A DNA stretch of 64,000 bases from the NCBI GenBank assembly GCA_045105475.1, contig JBGCDP010000059.1, positions 1 through 64,000 on the forward strand, read 5' to 3'. Below the pieces are notes generated by a model, which was not told where the DNA came from, made no database searches, and saw only the letters and a program-made list of their open reading frames with translations. Numbering within the stretch: the first letter of the stretch is position 1; every line of letters starts with the position of its first letter. The DNA comes from WTJY01 sp045105475 (GTDB taxonomy: Bacteria; Chloroflexota; Anaerolineae; Promineifilales; Promineifilaceae). Shown one piece after another: positions 8,185-16,816 of the stretch. A program made the position numbers and the translations under genes.

Positions 8185-8247
8185 GCAGAAAAGAGGCAAG
8201 AGATTAGAGCGTAGGCTCTTTTTTCCTGACTCTCATCTCTATCTTTT
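8185..8247. repeat. Heptad-dyad repeat between ftsQ and ftsA
   Basis: Nine 7-mers fill the gap from the base after the ftsQ stop. Left-arm units begin AGAG (AGAGGCA at 8192, AGAGATT at 8199, AGAGCGT at 8206). Right-arm units end in CTCT or similar (AGGCTCT at 8213, TGACTCT at 8227, CATCTCT at 8234). The arms are complementary, and the unit phase is unbroken across the centre. TTTGTT then precedes the ftsA ATG. Confidence 0.75.
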
Positions 8248-8253
8248 TTTGTT

Positions 8254-9471
8254 ATGGAAGGAATCGCATTTGCCCTAGATATAGGGTCATCAAAAATAGC
8301 AGCCATCGTCGGTGAAATCACTGGAGGCGAGCTCCAGATTATCGGCTTTGGCTCAACAGAAGCCAATGGGATTCGCCGCGGCATGATTACTGATGTGGCC
8401 CAAGTGACGGCCGCTATTAGCAAGGTGGTTGAGCAGGCTGAAGAAACATCAGGCTATAAGCTGACCAATGTGTTTGTTAACGTGAGTGGTGAGCACATCA
8501 CATCGTTAAACAACTCAGGCATTGTGGCGATTGCTGATCGTGAGAAAGGGGTCTCGATGGATGATATTCATCGGGCAATGGACGCGGCTCGCGCTGTCCC
8601 TGTTCCCCATAATCGGGATATTTTGCACCTGTTGCCCCGTGTTTATCGGGTGGATGACCAAGAAAAAGTAAAAAGCCCTGGCGGGATGCACGGCTTCCGG
8701 CTTGAAGTGGATGCACATATTATTATTTGTGCGATACCGGCTCAGCAAAATATTAAAGGCTGTACCGAAGCGGTTGAGCTTCAGGTCGATGAATTTATCA
8801 TGTCGAGCTTGGCCAGCGCAGAAAGCGTCGTTAGTGACGCTGAAAAAGATATGGGAGTGCTGGTCGCAGATATTGGTGCAGGTACAACCGATGTGGTTTT
8901 GTACGCAAATGGGGCACCGTTCATGACCAAAACGTTACCGATTGGCGGGCAACTGATCTCCAATGATATTGCGATTGGATTGCGAGTGCCGTTTGAGATT
9001 GGGGAAGAGATCAAACTGAAACATGGGGATGCCCGGCCGGAGCATATGCCAGAAGGAGCAACGTTTAGTGTAGCTCCATTTGGTGGTGAGAAGATTACTG
9101 TTGGTCATCGCGAGTTGTCAGAAGTGATTGAGGCACGCGTTGAAGAAATTTTTAATTTGATCTCGAAAGAGGTTAAAGAGTGCGGATTTACCGGCCTTAT
9201 TCCGGCCGGAATTGTGCTCACTGGCGGAGCAGCCCGTCTAAAAGGGACTGGGGATGTCGCCCAGAAAGTTTTAGGCATTCCAGCTCGAATTGCAGAACCA
9301 CGTAATTTAAAAGGATTGGTTGAGAAGTTAAACGATCCAGCTTATGCCACAGGCATTGGCATGCTGCGTTGGGCGATGGGTGACCATTATGTGTACACCC
9401 AGCCACAACGGGGTGGATTTGGATTTTTGAAAAACAGTTGGGATGTGTTTAAACGCATGTTGCCTGGCTAA
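8254..9471 (+). CDS. ftsA: FtsA, actin-like divisome protein
   Basis: FtsA is an actin-fold ATPase that anchors FtsZ to the membrane and recruits the late divisome. Signatures are the phosphate-1 motif FALDIGSSKIAAIVGE near the N-terminus, VNVSGEHI in the 1C (SHS2) domain, VLVADIGAGTTDVVLY (phosphate 2), IGLRVPFEIGEEIKLKHGDA and VLTGGAARLKG (adenosine motif). The C-terminal GGFGFLKNSWDVFKRMLPG is amphipathic and fits the membrane-targeting helix. The 405-residue length is typical. There is no Shine-Dalgarno; the start follows TTTTTTTGTT. Confidence 0.95.
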   Translation: MEGIAFALDIGSSKIAAIVGEITGGELQIIGFGSTEANGIRRGMITDVAQVTAAISKVVEQAEETSGYKLTNVFVNVSGEHITSLNNSGIVAIADREKGVSMDDIHRAMDAARAVPVPHNRDILHLLPRVYRVDDQEKVKSPGGMHGFRLEVDAHIIICAIPAQQNIKGCTEAVELQVDEFIMSSLASAESVVSDAEKDMGVLVADIGAGTTDVVLYANGAPFMTKTLPIGGQLISNDIAIGLRVPFEIGEEIKLKHGDARPEHMPEGATFSVAPFGGEKITVGHRELSEVIEARVEEIFNLISKEVKECGFTGLIPAGIVLTGGAARLKGTGDVAQKVLGIPARIAEPRNLKGLVEKLNDPAYATGIGMLRWAMGDHYVYTQPQRGGFGFLKNSWDVFKRMLPG

Positions 9472-9512
9472 TCATCAACAAGCAGAGAGAAAAGAGTAAA
9501 GAAAGAGAGAGG

Positions 9513-9554
9513 TAGAGCTAAAAGCTGGCAGCCACGGGCTCACAGCTAATAGCT
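9513..9554. repeat. Heptad-dyad repeat between ftsA and ftsZ
   Basis: Six 7-mers in register, each ending GCT or GCC: TAGAGCT (9513), AAAAGCT (9520), GGCAGCC (9527), ACGGGCT (9534), CACAGCT (9541) and AATAGCT (9548). The first half is largely complementary to the second, giving an imperfect hairpin with 18-base arms. A purine-rich AGAGAGA-type stretch (about 9482-9512) precedes it and may be a second, more decayed part. A good Shine-Dalgarno (GGAG, 9561-9564) follows. Confidence 0.75.
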
Positions 9555-9572
9555 ACAACAGGAGATTTCGTT

Positions 9573-10856
9573 ATGAGCAGAAACAATAAACCAAACACAG
9601 GCAGATCTGGTGGGGCACCTAAACGTGATGCTTCAAACCAAAATGGACCAGAAAGGACAAAGCGGCCGGAAACATCAGGATTTTTAGGTGCAGATCCATT
9701 ATTTGAAGGACCCGCCAGTGGGCAAGCCATCATCCGAGTGATTGGTGTTGGCGGCGGTGGTAGCAATGCGGTTGATCGCATGATTGAAAATGGGATAGAG
9801 GGGGTAGATTTCCTCGCTATTAATACAGACAATCAAGCGTTAACAAATAGCAAAGCTGAAACTCGCCTGCACATTGGTGACCGTTCTACACGTGGCCTAG
9901 GTGCTGGTGGCGACCCATCAAAAGGGGCGAATGCGGCTGAAGAGTCAGCGGAGCTCATTTATTCTGCTCTTGAAGGGTCAGATATGGTGTTTATCACCGC
10001 CGGAATGGGTGGTGGTACTGGAACGGGTGCAGCACCTGTTACCGCAAAAATCGCGCGTGAGGTTGGTGCACTAACGATTGGTGTTGTTACCCGGCCGTTT
10101 GGGTTTGAAGGGCATCGTCGTACAGAAGCAGCCTTGGCCGGTATTGATGAACTTAAAGAACATGTTGATACGCTAATCGTCATTCCAAATGATCGTCTGC
10201 TTGAAGCAACCGATCAGCGGATGTCGCTAAAAGATAGTTTCCGGATGGCGGACGAAGTGTTGCGTCAAGGTATCCAAGGAATCAGTGAGCTAATCACCGT
10301 TCCGGGTTTGATCAATCTTGACTTTGCCGACGTGAAGACGATTATGTCTGTCGGTGGAGCGGCTCTATTGGCAGTTGGAACCGGCCGTGGTGAAGATGCG
10401 GCTCTAATCGCTGCAAATAGCGCTTTGAGCAGCCCGCTGCTCGACGTGACCATCGATGGTGCTCGAGGCATCCTGTTTAATGTAACAGGTGGTCCTAACT
10501 TGAGCCTCTATGAAATTAATCAGGCCGCGACGATCATCCGCGAAACAGCGCATTCTGATGTGAACCTGATCTTTGGTGCTGTGATCGATGAAGAGATGGG
10601 TGACGAAGTTCGTATCACGGTGATTGCCACCGGTTTTGGTACAGAAGCTCCGCAAATGCGTTCGCTCAGCCGTAATTTCCGTGAAGGCGGAAATTCGACG
10701 CCGTTGGGCCAGCCAAAACGTTCAGAAAGCAGCAGTAGCGGATTTGGTAGCCGATCTGCCGCGCCTAAAGAAGAGCCGAAAGATGCTGGCCCATTCTCCG
10801 GCCGGGATAATATTGAGATTCCAACATTTTTGCGTAACCGCGAGAATCGGAAATAA
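9573..10856 (+). CDS. ftsZ: FtsZ, tubulin-like division GTPase
   Basis: FtsZ polymerises into the cytokinetic ring at midcell. After a hydrophilic N-terminal extension of about 45 residues the GTPase core begins: VIGVGGGGSNAVDRMIE, the tubulin signature GMGGGTGTGAAPV, and the T7 synergy loop NLDFADVKTIM. A Ser/Lys-rich linker of about 60 residues follows. The protein ends with IEIPTFLRNRENRK, the conserved C-terminal peptide that binds FtsA and other partners. The length is 427 residues. Unlike most genes upstream it has a clear Shine-Dalgarno (GGAG at 9561, 8 bases before the ATG), consistent with the high expression FtsZ needs. Confidence 0.97.
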   Translation: MSRNNKPNTGRSGGAPKRDASNQNGPERTKRPETSGFLGADPLFEGPASGQAIIRVIGVGGGGSNAVDRMIENGIEGVDFLAINTDNQALTNSKAETRLHIGDRSTRGLGAGGDPSKGANAAEESAELIYSALEGSDMVFITAGMGGGTGTGAAPVTAKIAREVGALTIGVVTRPFGFEGHRRTEAALAGIDELKEHVDTLIVIPNDRLLEATDQRMSLKDSFRMADEVLRQGIQGISELITVPGLINLDFADVKTIMSVGGAALLAVGTGRGEDAALIAANSALSSPLLDVTIDGARGILFNVTGGPNLSLYEINQAATIIRETAHSDVNLIFGAVIDEEMGDEVRITVIATGFGTEAPQMRSLSRNFREGGNSTPLGQPKRSESSSSGFGSRSAAPKEEPKDAGPFSGRDNIEIPTFLRNRENRK

Positions 10857-10878
10857 AGGCTAGAAGCTAAAAATAAAT

Positions 10879-10916
10879 AAAAAAGGGTCTTGGATTTTTA
10901 TCCAAGACCCTTTTTT
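10879..10916. terminator. Strong bidirectional intrinsic terminator after ftsZ
   Basis: GGGTCTTGGAT (10885-10895) and ATCCAAGACCC (10900-10910) form a perfect 11-bp stem with loop TTTT. It is flanked by a run of A on the left and TTTTTT on the right, so it can work on both strands. It closes the division cluster and also lies at the end of the convergent gene at 10933-11412. Confidence 0.93.
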
Positions 10917-10932
10917 ATTTAGAAATTTATGC

Positions 10933-11412
10933 TTATTGGACGAAGGCAGGCCACAGAGCTAGTTTTTCTTCTGGTATGTCAAACTTCCGATTGTGTTGCA
11001 GGTTCCACTCATTAATAAAGTCTAATGCCTCAAGGTTCTTTCTTGCCAGATGTTTTCGATTGCTGTCTCCTCCAAGCATCGACATGCGTACTTTAACTTC
11101 TTGACGAGTGTTATTGACCATTAGGGCAACTGGGAAAATGCTCAAGTCTGCAATTTTGTTGGCTTCGCTACTCTCTTCTTTGGCGACGGCCACTGTGCCA
11201 AATGAAAATTTTGTAACATCACGAAAATCAAAAATTGCTCCTCGGAAGTTTTCTTCTTTAAACCAAGTTGATAGGCCTGTTTTCATCCACTCATAGACAG
11301 CAAACGTTTCACGTTCTGAAATTACATTGCGGTATGTATATGAAACCAACGCTGTGTTTAGATCAGCAAATACGGTCACATTTTCCATAAGTAGTGGGGT
11401 GGGATTTGTCAT
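10933..11412 (-). CDS. Hypothetical cytosolic protein, possibly STAS/SpoIIAA-like
   Basis: A 159-residue soluble protein without signal peptide or membrane segment. An alternation of predicted strands and helices, with a central GAIFDFRDVTKF strand and a preceding amphipathic helix (ETFAVYEWMKTGLSTWF), is reminiscent of SpoIIAA-like/STAS folds, but I do not recognise a family. The gene is transcribed toward ftsZ and shares its terminator. The gap upstream (11413-11621) is A/T-rich and shows nothing else I can name. Confidence 0.6.
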   Translation of the reverse strand: MTNPTPLLMENVTVFADLNTALVSYTYRNVISERETFAVYEWMKTGLSTWFKEENFRGAIFDFRDVTKFSFGTVAVAKEESSEANKIADLSIFPVALMVNNTRQEVKVRMSMLGGDSNRKHLARKNLEALDFINEWNLQHNRKFDIPEEKLALWPAFVQ

Positions 11413-11621
11413 TCTGTCTCGATGCGTTTTGTATGGTTAGTATCTGTAAATAAAATGATTACTTACTTTAGATAGTGTATAGGGGATCTGAGCAGTTTGA
11501 AACAAATAAAATGGGAAAATTAATTTTCTAATTTATCCTTTGGTCCTCTTTTAAATCAAGAACGCTGATTTTCAAGTGTAAGATCAGCCAGAACCATCTT
11601 TTTTGAACGCAGAAGAGTGGA

Positions 11622-12797
11622 TTAACCCGGAATTGAAATTGCCAAGGCAAAGCCTGCATCAGGTTGGGTATTGATGTCGAGTGTGCCCCCTAAGGATGTG
11701 ACACGTTCAGCAATTCCCATCAGACCAAAGCCGCTGCCGGTTCCGGCTGAGCCAATACCGTTGTCGCTAATTTTGAGATGGACCGTTTGAGGTTCATTGT
11801 AATCGAGCATGACTGAAACTTGTGAGGCGTTTGCATGTTTGCGTACGTTGGTGAGGGCTTCCTGCACAATCCGATAGAGGGTTAATGTGGCATTAGGTGG
11901 CAGGAGGCGAGGTTCGGCCGCGATCTCAAATTCGGTTGAAATGCCCGCCTGCTCGTTTTCTCGAATCAGGTCCGCAATCGCTTCTGGAATCGGCCGGTTG
12001 GCTACCGGATTCTCGCGTAATGTTGCAATCGAATTGCGAATAGCACCAAGTCCTTCTTTGGTTAAATTTTGAGCCTTGTCGATGGCATCGCGTGATTTTT
12101 CCGGCTTGAGATCAAAAGTAACTTTTGCAGCCTCAAGCTGAACATTGATGACCGTTAAATAGTGGCCTAAATTGTCATGAATCTCACGGGCGATACGATT
12201 GCGTTCTTGAGTCGTTGCCATCTCTTCCGCTTGAATCGCATAATCGCCAAGTTTCCGGTTGGCTTCTTCCAGCTCTTTTGTTAAGGATTCGGCCGTTTCT
12301 CTGTCTTTGTTCGCCTTTAGGGTTAAACGCGTAAAGGTCACAATGAATAAGATCGCTGGTGTATAAAGGATAAATACATACCAAGCGTCCCAACCAAAGT
12401 AATAAATATAAGGTCCGCCCAAACCGACTAAGATAACGCCGTACATTATCCAGCGGCCGATTTTGCCCAACGTTGATTCTGCGACCCCAAGCAAAGGGGC
12501 TAAAATGATCCACATGTAGCCAGGATTTGCCAAGAAATTGATCGAAAGCCCCAATGCGCTCATGATAACGAAGTATGCAGTAATATTTCTTTGGTCAGAA
12601 AATATAGACTCTCCATCAAGCAAAAAGCTAATTGCGAAATAGATAATTCCTAAAAAGGTGACCAGCGCTATTTTCCAAGATGGTTCGGGTTCGATGGTGA
12701 GTGAAACGCCAACATAGATGCAAATTGGAATAAACGTGGTCGCAAGCGTTAGAAATGTTTCTCGTTTTTTTAGGGAGAAGTTTGGTAATTTCAACAT
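11622..12797 (-). CDS. Sensor histidine kinase, NarL/LiaS type (HisKA_3)
   Basis: A 391-residue membrane sensor kinase. The N-terminal half has about six membrane segments (residues ~15-170) and no evident extracytoplasmic sensor domain, so the stimulus may be membrane-associated. A short coiled coil (residues ~175-205) leads to the phosphoacceptor motif RNRIAREIHDNLGHYL, typical of HisKA_3 kinases. The ATP-binding domain has RKHANASQVSVML (N box), ISDNGIG and GSGFGLMGIAERVTSLGG. Such kinases usually pair with a LuxR-type regulator, but none is adjacent, so it is an orphan in this window. The partner and signal are unknown. Confidence 0.85.
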   Translation of the reverse strand: MLKLPNFSLKKRETFLTLATTFIPICIYVGVSLTIEPEPSWKIALVTFLGIIYFAISFLLDGESIFSDQRNITAYFVIMSALGLSINFLANPGYMWIILAPLLGVAESTLGKIGRWIMYGVILVGLGGPYIYYFGWDAWYVFILYTPAILFIVTFTRLTLKANKDRETAESLTKELEEANRKLGDYAIQAEEMATTQERNRIAREIHDNLGHYLTVINVQLEAAKVTFDLKPEKSRDAIDKAQNLTKEGLGAIRNSIATLRENPVANRPIPEAIADLIRENEQAGISTEFEIAAEPRLLPPNATLTLYRIVQEALTNVRKHANASQVSVMLDYNEPQTVHLKISDNGIGSAGTGSGFGLMGIAERVTSLGGTLDINTQPDAGFALAISIPG

Positions 12798-12944
12798 AAT
12801 TTTTTAGGCTTATTCTCTAAGTTTCCTTAGGAAAGTTTTGATTATTATCAAGTTTATGGGGGTAATGTAGCATTTTGCAACTTGGGTTTAATGTATCAAA
12901 GGTCATGCTAAAGTCATGGTTTTGCTGTATGAAACAGCGTGAGG

Positions 12945-13673
12945 CTAAAAGATTGACCAAATCATGGTTGCGCCAATGACAAGCAGCAGTATCTGAACGA
13001 GCCAGCGGAACACGTTCGCAGGAATATATTTGTCAAGCATAATTCCGGCCGACATGCCGCCGAATATCCCGACCAATACCCAGCCATAGCTCATCATGAC
13101 TGACGCCGTTAGACGCCCTTGGAGTAGATGCCCAAAAAGTGTGACTGACGAACAAAAGATAAAAAATGATTGTAGATTGACCCGAAAACGATCTTTTTCC
13201 CAGCAGCAAACATCACCATAGATGACGACCGGAGGGCCAGGGGTGTTATAAGCACCGGTTAGAAGCCCCGCGAAAAAACCGGCTGCCCACGTTAATGGTT
13301 TCGGTGCAGGGTCCATTGGCGTTAGCTCTGGCTGAAAGATGCGGTAGAGCATGTACAAAATGATAAGTGCGCCTAAAATCGGCCGGAGGATTAGCTCATC
13401 AATAACGGTAATAATGTATAAACCGGTTGGAATGCCAATGGTGGCCGGAAGGATGAGAGGCATCACATCTTTTAAGCTAAAACTGCTGCGAAACCATAAA
13501 ATCACCAAGATTTGGCTGGTTAACATCGCCATGGCTGTTAACGGAGCGGCTGTGTCTAGCCCCAATAGAATGGTCAGAATAGGCATGACGATTAACCCTT
13601 TCCCAAAACCGAGGGTTGTGGCGGTAAACGTGCCCAAAAAGATAGCTAAGATGATATAAATAGGTTCAATCAT
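12945..13673 (-). CDS. TauE/SafE family membrane transporter
   Basis: A 242-residue membrane protein with about seven to eight hydrophobic helices. Two related halves begin LGTFTATTLGFGKGLIVMPIL and WAAGFFAGLLTGAYNTPGPPVVIYG; the second shows the G(x)xxGxxGxPG-type motif of the TauE/SafE (DUF81) family. Members export or import small anions, mainly sulfite, sulfoacetate and related organosulfur compounds. The substrate here cannot be told from context. I start at the ATG at 13673; an in-frame GTG-type extension to 13718 adds a His/Arg-rich stretch that does not fit. It diverges from the Lgt-like gene, sharing a 57-base promoter region. Confidence 0.75.
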   Translation of the reverse strand: MIEPIYIILAIFLGTFTATTLGFGKGLIVMPILTILLGLDTAAPLTAMAMLTSQILVILWFRSSFSLKDVMPLILPATIGIPTGLYIITVIDELILRPILGALIILYMLYRIFQPELTPMDPAPKPLTWAAGFFAGLLTGAYNTPGPPVVIYGDVCCWEKDRFRVNLQSFFIFCSSVTLFGHLLQGRLTASVMMSYGWVLVGIFGGMSAGIMLDKYIPANVFRWLVQILLLVIGATMIWSIF

Positions 13674-13730
13674 GTGTTTTCTCGAGTGAATTATTCTTGA
13701 ATGTGCCCAGCCCCGCAATGATGGCTCAAA

Positions 13731-14489
13731 ATGTTTCCTTACTTGTTACGAACTGATTCAGGTTTTATTTATACGTTCACAGCCGTTTGGATTGTTGGTC
13801 TGCTGTTTTCAGCTTGGTTGATTTATCAGCAGGACAACAAATTTGCCGGTTGGGACGGTTTGCTAGCTGCTGGGGTTGTCGGTTTGCTGTGCGGCCGATT
13901 GCAATTTGTGTGGCAAAACGGCGAATGGTTTAGCGAACAATCGGCTGAGCGATGGAACTTGTTGCAAGGTGGCTTTGGTTATGCCGGTGTCATTCTGGGC
14001 GGATTGATTGGGCTTTTTTTGTGGAGCTTAATAACCCGGTTCCCATTAAAATCAACTTGGATAATGTTGGCTTCTGTTATGTCGTTGCTTTACTTTACGG
14101 GATGGCTCGCCTGCTGGTTTGATGGGTGTGGCTATGGTGCCAATACGTTTATTAATTGGTATGCAGCGCCATTGCCTGATAATTTTGGCTTGATTACAGT
14201 TCGGTACCGAACACAGTTGGCCGGGATGTTATTATCGATTGTTGTCAGCTTGTGGCTGGCTTATCGGCACTATATCGTGGAAAAAAGAATTCAACAGGCT
14301 GCTATGTTTTGGCTGTTGTTGGGCCTCTTTTCGGCCGGCCGGATAGCCATCTATCAGTTTCAGGGGGATGATGTCCCTCAATTCGGCCAATTTCGGGCTG
14401 ACGTTGTATTTGCCACCATTATCGTTTTACTTTCACTGGTGATGATAATTGGTGAGGGTATTTACAGTAAACGAAAAAGCAAGGCATAA
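13731..14489 (+). CDS. Lgt-like prolipoprotein diacylglyceryl transferase family protein
   Basis: A 252-residue membrane protein with about seven segments. The order of motifs follows Lgt: GRLQFVWQNGEWF, then GGFGYAGVILGGLIG (the GG(x)xxxGG turn), WFDGCGYGA in place of the usual GR(x)GNFxNxExxG, RYRTQLAGML in place of RHPTQLYE, and SAGRIAIYQFQGDD near the end. Lgt adds diacylglycerol to the lipobox Cys of lipoproteins. Several hallmark residues differ, notably the GRxGN motif, so it may be a diverged member with another substrate. At least one lipoprotein in this window (NodB-like) would need such an enzyme. Confidence 0.6.
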   Translation: MFPYLLRTDSGFIYTFTAVWIVGLLFSAWLIYQQDNKFAGWDGLLAAGVVGLLCGRLQFVWQNGEWFSEQSAERWNLLQGGFGYAGVILGGLIGLFLWSLITRFPLKSTWIMLASVMSLLYFTGWLACWFDGCGYGANTFINWYAAPLPDNFGLITVRYRTQLAGMLLSIVVSLWLAYRHYIVEKRIQQAAMFWLLLGLFSAGRIAIYQFQGDDVPQFGQFRADVVFATIIVLLSLVMIIGEGIYSKRKSKA

Positions 14490-14520
14490 TTGAAGCAAAG
14501 GACATAGAAAAGTGTAAATG

Positions 14521-14543
14521 AGAGAGAGGTAGACCCTCTCTCT
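14521..14543. repeat. Perfect hairpin upstream of era
   Basis: AGAGAGAGG (14521-14529) pairs exactly with CCTCTCTCT (14535-14543) around loop TAGAC. TTAAACAAAATT and the era ATG follow at once. It sits between two co-directional genes like the heptad dyads and its arms resemble the AGAG units before ftsA. Clear heptad phasing is not evident here. Confidence 0.6.
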
Positions 14544-14555
14544 TTAAACAAAATT

Positions 14556-15563
14556 ATGAGTGATTTTCCGGAAGACGAATTTGAATTTGATGGCGAGGAA
14601 GAAGCCAAAGAACTGACACCTACTGAAATGTTGGTTTTTGAAGAACCAGAGGAAGAAGAGCCTTTGCCAGAAGGGCACAAGTCTGGCTTTATTGCGCTGG
14701 TTGGCCGACCGAACGTGGGCAAGAGTACGCTCTTAAACGGGATGTTGCGCCAAAAGATCGCAATTGTTTCTCATCGGCCGCAAACGACTCGCACCAGCCA
14801 GTTGGGTATCGTGACTGAGCCCGACCATCAAATGATTTTTGTTGATACGCCTGGTATTATGCAAAAGGCGATGCACAAACTCGATGAGCTGATGCTCGAT
14901 GCAGCAACAGAGACGTTAAAAGATGCTGATGTCGTAATTTGGCTTGTAGACGGGACGATGGTGCCGAATGAGGAAGACGCACGTTTGGCTGAAATGATGA
15001 CGGCCGCTGGTGGTAAAACGCTGCTGGTGATCAATAAAAATGATCAGATAGAACTTGAAGATGTCGTTGAACGGACTGAAAGTTATCGAGCGTTATTACC
15101 AGAAGCAACCGATTGGTTCTTTATTTCGGCCGCGAAGAAACGTGGAACCGATGAGCTGTATCAAAAGATTTTAGAAGAGCTGCCGGAAGGGCCCCGCTAC
15201 TACCCGGCCGATCAAATCACTCAAACGTTTACCCGTGATATTGTCGCTGAATTGATCCGCGAACAGATATTGCTAAATATTCGTGATGAAATCCCACACG
15301 GCACAACTGTTCTAATCGACTCGTTTAACGAGCAGGCAAAACCCATCCATATTAAAGCCAATATTTTTGTCGAGCGCGATAGCCATAAAGCGATCATCAT
15401 TGGGGCGGGTGGCAAGATGTTGAAAAAGATAGGGAGTGAGGGGCGTAAAGAGATTGAAGATTTGATGCACCAGAATGTTTATCTTGAGCTGTGGGTCAAG
15501 GTTGCGCCCAAATGGCGTAAACGTGAAGGGCAGCTTAAGCGCTTTGGATATATCGATAAATAG
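14556..15563 (+). CDS. era: Era, ribosome-assembly GTPase
   Basis: Era binds the 3' end of 16S rRNA and helps mature the 30S subunit. The GTPase domain shows GRPNVGKST (residues 50-58), QTTRTSQLGI (G2), VDTPGI (G3) and NKND (G4). The C-terminal KH domain includes IIGAGGKMLKKIGSEGRKEIE, the RNA-binding GxxG turn, and ends in the family-typical KRFGY. At 335 residues it is about 35 longer than usual because of a very acidic N-terminal extension (residues 1-40, mostly Glu/Asp/Pro). No Shine-Dalgarno is seen; the start follows aaacaaaatt. Confidence 0.95.
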   Translation: MSDFPEDEFEFDGEEEAKELTPTEMLVFEEPEEEEPLPEGHKSGFIALVGRPNVGKSTLLNGMLRQKIAIVSHRPQTTRTSQLGIVTEPDHQMIFVDTPGIMQKAMHKLDELMLDAATETLKDADVVIWLVDGTMVPNEEDARLAEMMTAAGGKTLLVINKNDQIELEDVVERTESYRALLPEATDWFFISAAKKRGTDELYQKILEELPEGPRYYPADQITQTFTRDIVAELIREQILLNIRDEIPHGTTVLIDSFNEQAKPIHIKANIFVERDSHKAIIIGAGGKMLKKIGSEGRKEIEDLMHQNVYLELWVKVAPKWRKREGQLKRFGYIDK

Positions 15564-15707
15564 AGCATAACCATAGAGAAAAGATCGCTTACCTTAACTT
15601 TCTGTGTGTATTTGCAGCAAATTGGTTGACTGAGCGTATTGGAGTTTTACATCATAATGAGCATTATTTGATGTGTCTGACTCTAACTATTGATCTTTTT
15701 CTAAATT

Positions 15708-16802
15708 ATGTCTCAACAAAATCAAAACCAATCGATAAGTCGTCGTCGCTTTTTAACTGTTTTAGGAGCGACTTCTCTCGCTTCGGGTATTGCTGGTGCA
15801 GGGTTTACTGTGCGCCAGATGGGGAAAAACACCGTTTCTGTTTCTCCTTCGCCAACCTACAGCCCCGCCCAGTTTGATGAGCCTGTGCAAGTGCCAACAC
15901 AAATTGTGGTTGAGAATCCGGCTGAATTAAAACAGGCACAAGAGCGTTTAGCTCAAGTCAGCACGGAAAAGCTACAGCTTCAAGCTGAAGTTGATTCACT
16001 CAAACAGCAGTTACAATCTACTGAAGCTGTATTAGATGAAAAGCTTGTTCGGATTACTGAACTTGAAACCCAGTTAGGAGAGACAACCAAAACACGAGCG
16101 GCTGCCTTAGGCTTAGTTGCCCTTTACGAGCAGCTAGAAGATGTTGATGTGGCACAATCTGTTCAAAATGGGTTGAGCGCAGTTGGGGCCGCATGGGATG
16201 ATTTTATCGATGACATCCCGGCCGCCAGCGATGGCTTGGTTCAGGCGGGTGCCATGATTGGTGAATTTGATGGTCAAATCCAAGCTTTTCAAAGTGCACG
16301 GACATGGCTTGCCGTTCGACTTGAGCTTTTACGTCGAGACAACAATGTAATGCAAGAGATACTAAGCGGCTTTGCTCAGCCCATAGGCCCTTTGCTTGAA
16401 ATGTTAGGTCGCTGGTTTGATGATGTGCGGAAATGGGTGCCAGCTCGTTTTCTTGAAACCGCCAATCAAGTGATCGATTCATTGATGACGACTGTTTCAG
16501 GCGTGCCTGTAACAGTCGATGGGGCACAGGCAACTGTCGCTTCGGCATTAGACGGATGGTTTGCTGAAGATGATGAAGATGTAGATCGTAATCCGATTAT
16601 TCGTCACCGTTTATTTAAGCCATTGACTGAAAAAACACTGCCGCATGCGCTGACAGTGTTGCAAAAAACTAGTATTGCGAAACAGAAGTATGAAGCAGAC
16701 TTGGTGACTCAGGTTGCAGAAACTCTTAATCGACAGCAGTCAGTAGTGGCCCAAATTCTAGAATATAGAGAACGGAATAATTTACTTCGCCAGGAGATTT
16801 AG
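15708..16802 (+). CDS. Tat-exported coiled-coil protein of unknown function
   Basis: A 364-residue protein with an N-terminal twin-arginine signal (SRRRFLTVLGATSLASGIAGAGF, residues 10-32). It is followed by a short Ser/Pro linker and a coiled coil (about residues 63-130, with repeated LQAEVDSL- and ITELETQL-like heptads of hydrophobic residues). The rest is mostly helical, without cysteine clusters or recognisable catalytic motifs. I do not recognise a family. Tat export implies folding before secretion, yet no cofactor site is visible, so a membrane-anchored structural role is as likely. It converges with the PP2C gene 14 bases away. Confidence 0.65.
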   Translation: MSQQNQNQSISRRRFLTVLGATSLASGIAGAGFTVRQMGKNTVSVSPSPTYSPAQFDEPVQVPTQIVVENPAELKQAQERLAQVSTEKLQLQAEVDSLKQQLQSTEAVLDEKLVRITELETQLGETTKTRAAALGLVALYEQLEDVDVAQSVQNGLSAVGAAWDDFIDDIPAASDGLVQAGAMIGEFDGQIQAFQSARTWLAVRLELLRRDNNVMQEILSGFAQPIGPLLEMLGRWFDDVRKWVPARFLETANQVIDSLMTTVSGVPVTVDGAQATVASALDGWFAEDDEDVDRNPIIRHRLFKPLTEKTLPHALTVLQKTSIAKQKYEADLVTQVAETLNRQQSVVAQILEYRERNNLLRQEI

Positions 16803-16816
16803 AAAAAAGGAAGAGT

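Noticed and set aside
15626..15658. TTGACT ... CATAAT as a promoter for the Tat-exported protein
   Set aside because: The spacer is 21 bases, too long for a sigma-70-type promoter.
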